DNA of 64,000 bases, taken from the NCBI RefSeq assembly GCF_036588685.1, contig NC_086384.1:51859445-51923444 (forward strand), given 5' to 3'. Source of the stretch: Mytilus trossulus (taxonomy: Eukaryota > Mollusca > Bivalvia > Mytilida > Mytilidae). Position 1 is the stretch's first letter. Each line of letters opens with the position of its first letter. The position numbers and the translations under genes are program-made. The notes under the pieces were generated by a model that was not told the DNA's origin, searched no databases, and saw nothing but the letters and a program-made list of their open reading frames with translations. This document shows, in pieces, positions 44,700-55,299 of the stretch.

Positions 44700-45145
44700 T
44701 CAAATAAAAATATTTCTAATTTAAAGTTGAAATCATCCCTTCGTAAATTTTACGGACGCCATCACGAGTTGGTTGACCGTTATAGAATAACCGTTCCACA
44801 GATGACATCGGATATGTTCCTTATATCGTAACTACAATACCCTTTCCCTTTTCACCAATGTGACCTACCTAATAAGACTATTTACCGGATTTGTAATAAC
44901 ATATTAAGCAACACGACAGGTGCAAATGGTGGAGCAGGATCCGCTACTATTTCGGAGCACCTGAGATCACCCCAAGTTTTTGATGGGGTTTGTGTTGATA
45001 AGTCTTTAGTTTTCTATGTTGTGTCTTCTGCACTATTATTTGTCTGTTTGTCTTTTTTTTTTAGCCATGGCGTTGTCAGTATATTTTGTATCTATGAGTT
45101 TGACTCTCCCTCTGGTTTCTTTCATTCCTCTTTTAAAACTAATCA
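44700..45145 (+). pseudogene. Penelope-type element, 3' end fragment
   Basis: Begins in the last RT residues (LKSSLRKFYGRHHELVDRY region) and continues into the non-coding tail with GGAGCACCTGAGATCACCCC and AGCCATGGCGTTGTCAGT. The same tail occurs at 46350-46585 (+), 49560-49801 (-) and 53365-53570 (-). Confidence 0.7.
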
Positions 45146-45679
45146 AAGATACAGACTAGAATTGGTAACAAGATATTTATATAATACATAAGTTTGTTAT
45201 GTTCGTTCAACTGTAAATAATGCAACTATATACTATTTAGATTATATGTGTGAATAAATAAAGGCAACAGTAGTATACCGCTGTTCAAAACTCATAAATC
45301 CATGGAACGATACATGACGAATAAATTAAACATTGTTTGGACCGTTGACTTCCTTGTTCAAAACCTTCCAACAAATATGGTAAGAATATTTTTTTATATT
45401 TCACTTTCTGTTACTATTTGTTATTATAGGCAACGTCTGTACCAAATACTTTTCATGAAACTGACTACGTCGTGGCAAACAAAAAATAAAGAAAATATCT
45501 CGAAAAGTTGTGCCAAATACGACTAAGGTATGAAAAAATCCTTAGTTTTTCGAAAAATTCAAGTTTTGACAACAGGCGGTTAGGGCCGATTTCGGCCTCA
45601 ATTTTCAAGCTTATCTAACGAAATATTTCAGACACTTTTTAAACACTTATTTTTTGATTGACAACATATTTGTTACGTT

Positions 45680-46590
45680 CGGACGTGTTTTTCAACAAAC
45701 TGTGCCCTCTACTTGCCGACTTATTTCTTTATTATTATGAGGCTGACTTCATGCAGGAACTTCTTAGGTAGAAAGATAAGAAGTTAGCAATATCCTTTAA
45801 CTCTACTTTCCGCTATATAGATGATGTTCTTTCACTAAATAATTCAAAATTTGGTGACTATGTGGAACGCATCTATCCCATTGAACTAGAAATAAAGGAT
45901 ACAGTTAAGTCGGCTTCATATCTTGACTTACATCTAGAAATTGACAATGAGGGTCGGTTGAAAACAAAACTTTACGACAAAAGAGATGATTTCAGCCTCC
46001 CAATTGTGAACTTTCCATTTCTAAGTAGCAACATTCAAGCAGCACCTGCAAACGGGGTATATATCTACCAATTGATACGATATTCCTGCATTTCCTATCA
46101 TGACTTTCTTGATAGAGGGTTGCTTTTCACAAGGAATATATCAAACCAAGAGTTGCAAATAGTGAGGTTGAAATCATTCCTTCGTAAATTTTACGGACGC
46201 CATCACGAGTTGTTTGACCGTTATGGAATAACCGTTTCACAAATGATATCGGATACGTTCCTTGCGTCGTAACTATAATCCCCTTCCCTTTCATGAATGT
46301 GACCTACCGAATTATACTACTTACCGGATTTGATATCACATAAGCAACACGACGGGTGCCACATGTGGAGCAGGATCTTCTTACCCTACCGGAGCACCTG
46401 AGATCACCCTTAGTCTTTGGTGGGGTTCGTGTTGTTTATTCGTTGATTTTCTATGTTGTATCATGTGTACTATTGTTTGTCTGTTTGTCTTTTTCATTTT
46501 TAGCCATGGCGTTGCCAGTTTGTTTTGAGTTTGACTGTCCCTTTGGTATCTTTCGTCCCTCTTTTAAGTCTCTGTTTTATTTGAATTAAT
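45680..46590 (+). pseudogene. Penelope-type element, C-terminal RT and 3' tail
   Basis: A recognisable NKLCPLLADLFLYYYEADFM-like stretch (45695-45760, ending in a stop) leads to FRYIDDVLSL (about 45805-45840), the catalytic YxDD motif. An open frame (45862-46272) carries SASYLDLHLEIDNEGRLKTK, FPIVNFPFLSSN-like sequence and LRKFYGRHHELFDRYGITVS. There is no GIY-YIG domain after the RT. The 3' tail runs 46273-46590. It is 5'-truncated, as target-primed retroelements often are. Confidence 0.75.
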
Positions 46591-46959
46591 TTAACCTGTC
46601 GCATCTGTGTTTATCCTCAACCTTTAAATATATTATGTATTATCATCAAATAAAACTTACATTTCAATATTATGAATGAACACGAATGCGGCCACTTTCT
46701 TTTAAGACGGAAACCGTCTAAAATTGAAATAAGATGCTAAAGAAGATATCAGTAATTTAACATGACTTAAAGATGCTAGTACACGATATATATGTGCATT
46801 GTATTGTAAAAAAAAAACAGCCCATATTTATGTAGCAGAATCATTATACTTTCCAAAAAATAGCTTAACTATTACATTTTCACAATTTTGTAAAACTGCT
46901 ATATTTTGGGGCCAAAAAGGGGTCTTACTGAACCTACTCCTGTATTAAAATGACCATAT

Positions 46960-47185
46960 AATTAATATTCCTGTCAACACCGAAGTGCTGACTACATGGT
47001 TGGTGATAGCCGCGGGGACGAAACGTCCACCAGCAGTGAAATCTACCCAGTAATGCAATTAGTTATCAAAGGTACCTGGATTATAATTAATACGCCAGAC
47101 GCGCATTTCGTCTACATAAGACTCATCAGTGACGCTCAAACCAAAATAGTTGTAAAGCCAAGCAAGTACAAAGCTGAGGAGCATT
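46960..47185 (-). mobile_element. Hammerhead-bearing retrozyme-like repeat, single unit
   Basis: The repeat contains the GCGGGGACGAAACGTCCACC module (about 47011-47030), the spacer with TTATCAAAGGTACC, and a full hammerhead at 47091-47136. It has one hammerhead, so it is a solo fragment. A 63-codon frame across it is chance. Confidence 0.6.
47091..47136 (-). ncRNA. Hammerhead ribozyme motif, intact core
   Basis: On the minus strand: GCGTCA, CTGATGA, stem II GTC/GAC with a TTATGTA loop, GAAA, TGCGCGT, C, TGGCGT. Stem I pairs over 6 bp including G-U pairs. It lies about 450 bp upstream of the TRIM-like start codon, on the opposite strand. Confidence 0.75.
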
Positions 47186-47586
47186 GAGGACAATAAACGA
47201 AGAAAGAATAAAAAAATAACATAAAAACAAGAACAAAATGCATCGATAAAAAGGTTCTTGAAAGTAAACTCAATCAGTTTTAGCTTGTTACACGGATTTG
47301 CTTTCTCTCAATCGATTTATGACTTTCGAACAGCGAAATACTACTTTTGATTTTATTTACATATTTTTACAAATGAAACAGATTAAATATTTTCTTATAT
47401 CAAGCTGACAAATAGCTAAAAAAACAAGAGTAATTCGATGCTTGTATGAAAATCAAATTATCAGTATATAGAAACTAGCTGAAACATGATATAAGAAATA
47501 AATAATCGAAGTATTTAAGTATATCGCAACTGGATCTGCACTATAACTTTAACAAATATGTATACATTTTAGATATTTTAAAGAAA

Positions 47587-49269
47587 ATGGCATCAAGAAG
47601 TGCAGATATCTGCATACTCTGCACGGAAGATGATATATCCAATAATGCAATCACCTGGTGTACAGAATGTGAGGTCTTTCTTTGTACAGACTGCGAAAAA
47701 CATCACAAAAGATCAAAGGCATCTAAAGAACATAGCACGATGTGTACGGTTGATTACCACAAACTACCGCAATTTATGCACGAAACGAGCAACCGGTGCA
47801 TAGACCATGACAAAAACTACGAACTGTATTGTTCTTTCCATTCATGTCCTTGTTGCATTCAATGTATCGCCAATAAACACCAGAAGTGTCAAGACCTGAA
47901 AGCCCTTGATGACATTTTAAAAGATTTTAAATCATCTGCTGCTGCTATTCCGCTCCTTAAAAAAGATTTAAAAGATTTGAGAGAAAGTTTCGAAGAAGTA
48001 ATAAAACTCTTAAAGGACAAAATCAAAACAATCCATATTCAAAAAACGAAAGGCATTCAAGAAGTAAGGACAACGCGCAAATTACTAAATGATTACTTCG
48101 ACAAATTAGAAAGAGAAATCCTTGACGATTTAGACTCCAAACATTCGAAATTGACATCAGACATGGGGGCACTGGTTCAACAAATGGAAAACAGCGCAAA
48201 ACGGATTGATCAATTACAGGATGACTTTTCTACTATGACTAAGCATGCAACTGAACTGCAAACATATATCGGCCTTCGTGAAATCGAAAAATCTACATCT
48301 CAAGAAGCAAACTACTTGGATGAGTTAGTGAGTGGCAGCCAGTTAAATGATGTGGAAATAACAGTTTCTTCTACTGTAAAGTCCGTTTTACAAGATATCA
48401 AATCTTTTGGAAATATCTCTGTCAAATCATCAACAAAAACATTCCAGACTAAGATTGGAAGAAAAGATCAAGCCCAGCATTTGGTTCCAATGGTTTATGG
48501 AATAGAGCAAATCAAGCCTTCGCTTTTGAACAGCTTAAGCGTTCCGAAAGGTGATAGCCTTAAACGTATTACCGGTCAGATATTACCAGATGGTATGTTA
48601 TTACTTTTTCATAACAAAAAGAATACCTTGATTCAGTACAATAGTGATGGTACCTTTATGAAAGAGCTGATGGCATTCAAAGAGCAACCCTATGATGTAT
48701 GCTTTGTTAAGGATAATACAGTAGCGGTCACGTTTAATCATGCTACAAAGGTGCTGCTGGTTGATGTAGAAAAAAATCAACTCATAAAAACTATAGAACT
48801 TGCTCTTTACTGTTACGGAGTTTCAAGTGATGGTGAAGTTTTGGTTATCAGCCACAAAGAGGCTAGAAAAACTACGATACTGAATCTGACAGATATGACA
48901 GAAGAAATTTTAGAAGGTATTCGTCTCCACCGTATTTCACTGTTTAATGGGAACATTTATGGCACTTATTATTATGAAGACAGAGTTGACTGCTACAGAA
49001 TAACTGGTGAGCATGTATGGACATTTACTCACGAGGATATCTATCAACCAGAGGGAATTGCTGTGGATATGAACGGATTTGTTTATATAACTTCTCTAGG
49101 GAAAAATAAAATCGTGGTCCTGTCATCAGATGGTAAATCAAGTAGAACAGTACTTTGTAAGGAGGATGGAATCATGGAACCGTATGCCATTGACATCAAC
49201 AAAGAATTGAGAACCATGATGGTTGCGTGTGTGGATGGGAAGACTTGTGCTTTCATTTTCAAAATCTGA
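47587..49269 (+). CDS. TRIM-like B-box / coiled-coil / beta-propeller protein
   Basis: 560 codons in one uninterrupted exon, start context AAAATGG. An acceptor-like TACATTTTAG about 17 bp upstream suggests a spliced 5'UTR. Residues 9-49 form a first B-box-like zinc site (C9, C12, C25, C28, C33, C36, H39/H40, H49). Residues 71-101 form a second with exact B-box spacing (C71, H74, C82, H85, C90, C93, H98), the final ligand being Cys101 rather than His. Residues about 110-250 are heptad-rich coiled coil. Residues about 300-560 resemble an NHL-type propeller with repeats such as QPEGIAVDMNGFVYITSLGK. There is no RING, so ubiquitin ligase activity on its own is not expected. Such TRIM-like genes are greatly expanded in bivalves; a role in immunity or mRNA regulation is inference. 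Confidence 0.9.
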   Translation: MASRSADICILCTEDDISNNAITWCTECEVFLCTDCEKHHKRSKASKEHSTMCTVDYHKLPQFMHETSNRCIDHDKNYELYCSFHSCPCCIQCIANKHQKCQDLKALDDILKDFKSSAAAIPLLKKDLKDLRESFEEVIKLLKDKIKTIHIQKTKGIQEVRTTRKLLNDYFDKLEREILDDLDSKHSKLTSDMGALVQQMENSAKRIDQLQDDFSTMTKHATELQTYIGLREIEKSTSQEANYLDELVSGSQLNDVEITVSSTVKSVLQDIKSFGNISVKSSTKTFQTKIGRKDQAQHLVPMVYGIEQIKPSLLNSLSVPKGDSLKRITGQILPDGMLLLFHNKKNTLIQYNSDGTFMKELMAFKEQPYDVCFVKDNTVAVTFNHATKVLLVDVEKNQLIKTIELALYCYGVSSDGEVLVISHKEARKTTILNLTDMTEEILEGIRLHRISLFNGNIYGTYYYEDRVDCYRITGEHVWTFTHEDIYQPEGIAVDMNGFVYITSLGKNKIVVLSSDGKSSRTVLCKEDGIMEPYAIDINKELRTMMVACVDGKTCAFIFKI

Positions 49270-49330
49270 TCTATGAAATTAAAAAAGATATCGAAAGATT
49301 TACTATCATACTAGGGTTTTTGTATATAAA

Positions 49331-49336
49331 AATAAA
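49331..49336 (+). terminator. Candidate polyadenylation signal of the TRIM-like gene
   Basis: AATAAA about 62 bp after the stop codon, in an AT-rich stretch; a second AATAAA lies near 49455. Confidence 0.45.
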
Positions 49337-49804
49337 TTAGAACGTATGATTTCATCGATCTGTAATCTTTATTAGTTAGTTTTGCATTAATAATAACAAA
49401 AAAAACGTAAATTGCTTTCAGGCTAGTTAGATTTCTTTACAAAAAATATCTTTAATAAATCACTGAGAAATCAGTGCTGGGATTGTTATACCCGTATGAT
49501 ATAATGTGTCGATCCTTCCGTCGGTCAGTCAGTCCGTCCGCCAGTCATGTTCTTGCTATCTCAACTCTTCTGAAAGAGGGACGAAAGATACCAAAGGGAC
49601 AGTCAAACTCATAAATCTAAAACAAACTGACAACGTCATGGCAAAAAATGAAAAAGACAAACAGACAAACACTAGTACACATGACACAACATAGAAAACT
49701 AAAGAATAAACAACACGAACCCCACCAAAAACTTGGGGTTATCTCAGGTGCTCCGGAAGGGTAAGCAGATCCTGCTCCACATGTGGCACCCATCGTGTTG
49801 CTTA

Positions 49805-50868
49805 GGTAGCACTCCACAGTTAGAAAATAAAATTAAAAATGAGCCCCAAAATGTTTTATCATCTCCTATTCCTGGATTTCTAATGCATTAACCTAACTGT
49901 TTGTGTTGTACATGTGCATATGTATGTAATCAGTATCTTCCATAGATTCAATTTTCAAAAGTTAAAAGGATGAAAATTTATTTCTTTTATGTGTATCCAT
50001 GGCAACATTCTGCATTTATTTACCATAAAATATTGCAAAAAGGGGGGGGGGGGGGTGAACATGTCATATATCCCCCAAAAATTTGGATCAAACTAGAATT
50101 TCAATGCCTTTGAGTGATACCTTTTTAGAAAACTGTTTTCTTAAATCTTCCTAATGATGAAATAAAAAATGGGTGTCTTTCGCCTCATTTTTTCGTAAAA
50201 TCCAATTACAAAGTTCGTGCGATAAAAAGTTGGAAAAAAACATTGCAACAATAGACCACTTTCGAGTTCATCCGTCACCGGCAAAAACTCGTCAATTATA
50301 CACGCCTTTATGACGTCATTTATCAGATAAAGGGGCTCGCCTGTATCCCTGCACTATTTACGTTCATCAAGCGTCTTAGTGATCGTCTTTGTGCAGGATA
50401 AACTAGAAATAATGGTTGCTCTGTAGGTACTTACTGACATTTCTCTAATGACAGCAGTGTTGATTGTCAATTTTGAGAATTCAATTTGCCGAATAATTCG
50501 TACAAGATAGAATTATAGTTTTCCAACCACTTGCTCAACATTGGAAGGAAGTGACGACGCCCCTAAACGCACAAATGACGATGATAAAGGCGCGTATAAT
50601 TGACGAGTTTTTTCCGGTGACGGATGAACTCGAAAGTGGTCTATTGCCGGACCAATGTATGGTATGGACATGCAAATACGGACTGTCATACAGAAAACAG
50701 CCTATATTACATACATTACATAACCTTGATATTCATATAAACCCAATACAAAGGCTATTTTAATACTCAGCTATCCAAAAATGAATTTTATTGCACACTA
50801 GCTCTCATATTTGAAAAATACACAGGGGCCAAAATGCGAAACTACACACCTAACTGTGGAGTGCTACC
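49805..50868. mobile_element. 1,064-bp DNA element with TTA target duplication
   Basis: Terminal inverted repeats GGTAGCACTCCACAGTTAG and CTAACTGTGGAGTGCTACC are flanked by TTA (49802-49804 and 50869-50871). Other copies of the host retroelement (46335-46350, reverse complement) read GTGTTGCTTATGTGAT uninterrupted, so the empty site is known and TTA is duplicated. A 3-bp TWA target fits PIF/Harbinger. No transposase. It shares the GGTAGCAC start with the element at 42952. A second inverted-repeat element is nested inside. Confidence 0.85.
50252..50648. mobile_element. Foldback element nested in the 1,064-bp element
   Basis: About 70-bp inverted arms: AATAGACCACTTTCGAGTTC..CCGTCACCGG..AACTCGTCAATTATAC on the left and the complement on the right (GTATAATTGACGAGTT..CCGGTGACGGATGAACTCG). 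Either a nested insertion or an internal foldback of the outer element. The 70-codon frame at 50551 lies across it and is not a gene. Confidence 0.65.
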
Positions 50869-51019
50869 TTATGTGATAACAAATCCGGTAAATAGTATAA
50901 TTCGGTAGGTCACATTCATGAAAGGAAAGGAGAGTGTAGTTACGACGTAAGGAACATATCCGACGTTATTTGTGAAACGGTTATTCCGTAACGGTCAACC
51001 AACTCGTGATGGCGTCCGT

Positions 51020-52690
51020 AAAATTTACGAAGGGATGATTTCAACTTCACCATTTGGAACTCCTGGTTTTATAATTTCTTTGTGAGCAGCAACCCTCTAT
51101 CAAGAAAATCGTTATAGGAAATGCAAGCACGGTAATATCGTATCAATTGGGAGATATATACCCGTATGCAGGTGCTGCTGGAATGTTGCTACTTAGAAAT
51201 GGAAAGTTCACAATTGGAAAGCTGAAATCATCTCTTTTGTCGAAAAGTTTTGTTTTCAACCGACCCTCATTGTCAATTTCTAGATGTAAGTCAAGATATG
51301 AAGCTGACTTCACTGTATCTGTAGTATCCTTTATCTCTAGTTCGGTGGGATAGATGCGTTCCAAGTAGTCACCAAATTTTATATTATTTAGTGAAAGAAC
51401 ATCATCTATATAGCGGATAGTAGAGTTAAAGGATATTGCTAACTTCTTATATTTCTTCCTAAGAAGTTACTGCATGAAGTCGGCCTCATTATAATAAAGA
51501 AATAAGTCGGCAAGTAGAGGGGCACAATTTGTTCCCATTGGAATGCCGACAGTCTGTTGAATAACACGTCCTCTGAACGTAACAAATATGTTGTCAATCA
51601 AGAAATCAAGCATCTTGATAATATCAGTTTCAGAGAATTTTTTGTTTGAATCCGAGTGATCCTTTACAAATAGGATTTATTCCTCCCTAAGGCAAGATAC
51701 TTGTATCTACGTTGGCCATTCTTTTTTATGAAGCAAAGCAATACCAACTCTTTCAATTTGTCTTTTAGTTTGGAATGTGGAATACTTGTGTAAAGAGTAG
51801 AAAAGTCAAATGTTTTAATACTGTTACAAGATGAAAGAGAGTTGGATTGTATGTACTCTAAACGATCTTTGGAATTTTTAAGTATCCACATCCGATTCAA
51901 GCCACCTCTAGAATAGCCAGTTGCACAATAACTTTGAAGCCCGTCTTTAATTGCTGATAAAATAGATGTTATTAATTTTGAAAGAGGTTTCGTGGAGCAC
52001 TTGGAAGACCCAGCAATATACCGTTGTTTGTAAGGGCACTTATGTAGTTTAGGTATCCAATACAGTGATGGAAGATCCAGTTCTTCATCTTCGGTTGAAA
52101 TTCCAAAGGAACATAGAATAGACCTATGATTATCCAGGAGTTCCTCTTTGGTAAGTGTCGTGAGGGTATATGTTGAGTTTCCAAGTGAATTGTCTATACC
52201 TAATTCGTTTATCAAGCAGTTAATGTAATGACTTTTACACACAAAACGATGTTATTTTGGGGCTTTTATCTGCGGGGACAACAACATATTTGTCATGGAG
52301 GTCGTGTTTTGCAACATAAGGGTCTTTAAAGATTGACGTAGAATGGGCCCATTCAGCTTCTTAATTCTGATTTGTATCAACGACCTCACTGCCTTAATCC
52401 ATTCCGAAAGAGTGTCTATGTCTCCCTTCTCGCGCTTAGCCCATTGCCTGGCAAAATCCTCGACTGAATCCATCAAAATTTTAAAGTTGTTTTTCCAATT
52501 GATGGATTTAGGCTCACGATATTTCGGACCTTACGATAACACATTTCGTAGAGAAGTGTTATTAACAATGTTGAGGTCACCGGTTATAACGTGGCCAGCA
52601 CGATTATATGTGAATTGGGAACTAGCACAAGTGCAATCAGGAGGTTTAGACTTGAAGTCCTCACTATCGATATCCTGCAAAACTTTTAAA
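51020..52690 (-). pseudogene. Reverse transcriptase of the Penelope-type element, disrupted
   Basis: Minus-strand translation with frame changes gives, in order: a CTCASSQFTYN-like Cys segment and DLNIVNNTSL (about 52660-52550), SVEDFARQWAKREKGDIDTL (52470-52400), YVVVPADKAP (52295-52260), LDLPSLYWIPKLHKCPYKQR (about 52075), TFDFSTLYTSIPH (about 51800), a GIPMGTNCAPLLADL-like block (51545-51500), a YIDDV region (51415-51400) and SASYLDLHLEIDNEGRLKTK (51310-51250) to the RHH region near 51010. The catalytic Asp pairs remain visible, but at least three frameshifts and stops (after 52252, 51664 and 51143) make it inactive. Confidence 0.8.
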
Positions 52691-52900
52691 TTTTGTCCTG
52701 CATTTTTTTAGCTGTAATCTCTGTCCTGCCTTTTTATTTTTCACTCTGTTCGGTCCTGCCTTTTTTTTTTAGTTTATCCTGACTTTTTTTTAGCTAAATT
52801 GTCGTCCTAACTTTTCTTTTTGCAAGTGTCTCATCCTGCCTTTTTTATTTACTCAAAACTCCTGTCCGACCTATTTTTTTTCAAATTTCATACTAGCCTC
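52690..52900 (+). repeat. TCCTGCCTTTTTT repeats
   Basis: At least five spaced, diverged copies of TCCTGCCTTTTTT (52696, 52724, 52754, 52779 and 52835 region), ending at a CCCCCCATAAAAATCAAATG block that resembles one end of the element at 55865-56103. Confidence 0.6.
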
Positions 52901-53579
52901 CCCCCCATAAAAATCAAATGGTAGCTCCCTAACTTTGGTTAAATATGACTTCTTGGTCAAATTGCTAGTGAATTCAGCATCTGTAATTAAAATTGCACAA
53001 GTTTTGCGCCTTTGGTCTTACATTTCGAAATGCGACAGTGTTGTACTGTGTCATCAAAAACCAAAATGTCTTTAAGGAGAACTGAACATGGCTGTATATG
53101 TGTAATATTGCTATTATCACTAGGACGATAATCTGAATGAGTCATGTTTGAAATATTTGTCATGTCTGGTGATGAGGGGGACACCTGCCGTATCAGACGA
53201 CACCGTGTCCATGATGACGTCTGTTTCGGACCTTTTTATACTGGGCGACATCCGAGCCAGTTTTCTGTTTGATCTTCGTAAATTCATGCAATTGTAGTTT
53301 TGCAAATGGGCGGATGATGTCCTCGGGGACAAAATGTCCACCAGCAGAGACATCGACCCCGTTGTTATAAAAAAAGGACGAAAGATACCAAAGGGACAAT
53401 CAAACTCATAAATCTGAAATAAACTGACAACGCCATGGCAAAAAAAATGAAAAAGACAAACAGACAAACAATAGAACACATGACGCAACATAGAAAACTA
53501 AAGAATAAACAACACGAACCCCACCAAAAACTTGGGGTGATTTCAGGTGCTCCGGAAGGGAAATCAAACAACAGAATTT

Positions 53580-54420
53580 CATGAAACTTTGTAACTAATT
53601 AGGACATAATATGTAAATGTGCATATAGACAGAAAAGTTATGAATCAATTTTGTTTCTAGGAATTATGCTCATTTGAACTTAAAATTTTGATCTAAATAT
53701 TATAAAATAAATATGCAGCAGTTTTTCATCGCAACTCCTCTGAAACAATACAACACAGTATAATGAAACTAAGTGTAGATAATAAGGACATAATGTGCAT
53801 GTAGAAAGTAAGTAAAATAACAAAAATACGAAACTCCGAGGAAAATTTAAAACAGAAAGTCCCTTATCAAATGTCAAAACCAAAAACTCAAACACATCAA
53901 ACGATTTGATAACAACTGTCCTATTCCTGACTTCGTACAGGCATTTTCATATTAGAAAATGATGGATTAAACCTGATTTGATAGCTATAGTTAAACCTCT
54001 CACATGTATTAAACTCGCTAAAAATGAATCATTATATTGACAGCGATGTGTGAACATAACAAACAGTACAATAAGCTAAAATGTCACACTAGGTGTACAC
54101 CAGTCAACATTGTGTTATAATCTTAATCACTCTACAAAAAAACTAAGTAATAACAAAGAAATATATAAAAAAGCAATAGACGAAAGTAAAAACACAAAAA
54201 CACTGAACTCCGAGGAAAATTCAAAAAGGGAAAATCAAAAATCAAAAGGCAAAATCAAAAGTCCAAACACATCAAACGAAACAAAAAGCATATAAGTCAA
54301 AATAAAAACAAGAATACAAAATATTTACCATAGTACAATGATAAGATAGCCACGAAAAACGGATAGCATAAAAAATAGAACAAACAGAAAAAGTAATATT
54401 CAAAAAGACAATTTATACAC
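53580..54420. repeat. AT-rich region with two partial repeat copies
   Basis: AACTCCGAGGAAAATT and CAAACACATCAAACGA occur at 53831/53886 and 54204/54265, so two diverged copies of one dispersed repeat are present. A 61-codon frame at 54110 is low-complexity Lys/Asn/Ser and not a gene. Confidence 0.5.
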
Positions 54421-54430
54421 TATAACACGT

Positions 54431-54697
54431 TAGGAGTCATCCATAATTGTCAACCATTTTCCAAAGTGTACAAAACATAAACTTGGGGGAGGGGGTTAAA
54501 AATCATCATTTTAACCGTACACTTTTTTTTAATTTTATTTCCGGCATATACAACATATATGTTTCAGTTTATTTTCAATAAAAATTTCTTTATTAAACTT
54601 TACTTCAATACACAGGATGCTCACTTTTTGGGGGTTCGGAAAAAGTGTTTGTTTTGTACACTTTGGAAAATAGTTGATAATCATGGATCTCCTATGA
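54431..54697. mobile_element. MITE with ~50-bp inverted ends
   Basis: The left arm (AGGAGTCATCCATAATTGTC..CATTTTCCAAAGTGTACAA) and right arm (TTGTACACTTTGGAAAATAG..GATAATCATGGATCTCCT) are inverted with scattered mismatches. Short TTA/TAG-like flanks. No coding capacity. Confidence 0.65.
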
Positions 54698-55046
54698 TCA
54701 ATATGATAAACAACGTCGGCACCAAGAATCTATATATATATATACTTGAATACCATCGCGTGTAGGTCTTATAGTACCTTCCGATAATTTTCTTTACAAA
54801 AATGGCAAGACATTCTTCGACATATCCCTGTTTCATGAAATTTCTGCTCAAACATTGGTGACGTTTTACTAAGTCTGAGCCCACTGCAAGTTCAAGATGG
54901 CTCCTACCAAGAGGAATTATTTGCAAACTGTCATTTATGATAGAGACTTGATAACATATGCAGGTCAGATATATAGCCCGTTAATCATCTACGTGCATTA
55001 AACGAGAGTCTTGAAAGAAGCGAGTGGGCAGGTTTCGCCATACTAG

Positions 55047-55215
55047 TACCTACAACCTCAGTTCAGGAGCAAGCATGGTTGCGCCGGCATACCTACAACC
55101 TAAGTTCAAGAGCAAGCATGGTTGCGCCGGCATACCTACAACCTAAGTTCAAGAGCAAGCATGGTTGCGCCAGCATACCTACAACCTAAGTTCAAGAGCA
55201 AACATGATTGACTAT
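55047..55215. repeat. Tandem repeat, 43-bp unit, 4 copies
   Basis: TACCTACAACCTAAGTTCAA starts units at 55047, 55090, 55133 and 55176, with the fourth truncated or diverged after AAGAGCAAACATG. Units differ at a few positions only. Confidence 0.8.
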
Positions 55216-55299
55216 TTGAAGACGATTCACGGCTTGCAGAAACATCCAATCTCCTACAGACGGCACCAAAATACTCAAAAAATAATTGCAGGGTTTGAA

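Larger units (their letters stand above)
49560..53570 (-). mobile_element. Penelope-type retroelement with repeated ends, interrupted
   Basis: Reading on the minus strand: a copy of the 3' tail (53570-53365), a leader or N-terminal coding part (about 53357-52980), a CCTGCCTTTTT-rich stretch (52900-52690), the RT region (about 52680-51010), then the 3' tail (50905-50869 and 49801-49560), split by a 1,064-bp insertion. The tail copy at the 5' side in the same orientation is the pseudo-LTR arrangement of Penelope-like elements. I see no GIY-YIG domain after the RT. It could belong to the group with a permuted N-terminal endonuclease, but I could not find one upstream. Confidence 0.6.

Noticed and set aside
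52343-52711. 122-codon plus-strand frame
   Set aside because: Opposite-strand shadow of the Penelope-type RT, followed by a T-rich repeat.
55047-55215. 43-bp repeats as a possible CRISPR array
   Set aside because: Units are directly contiguous with no spacers and the context is eukaryotic.
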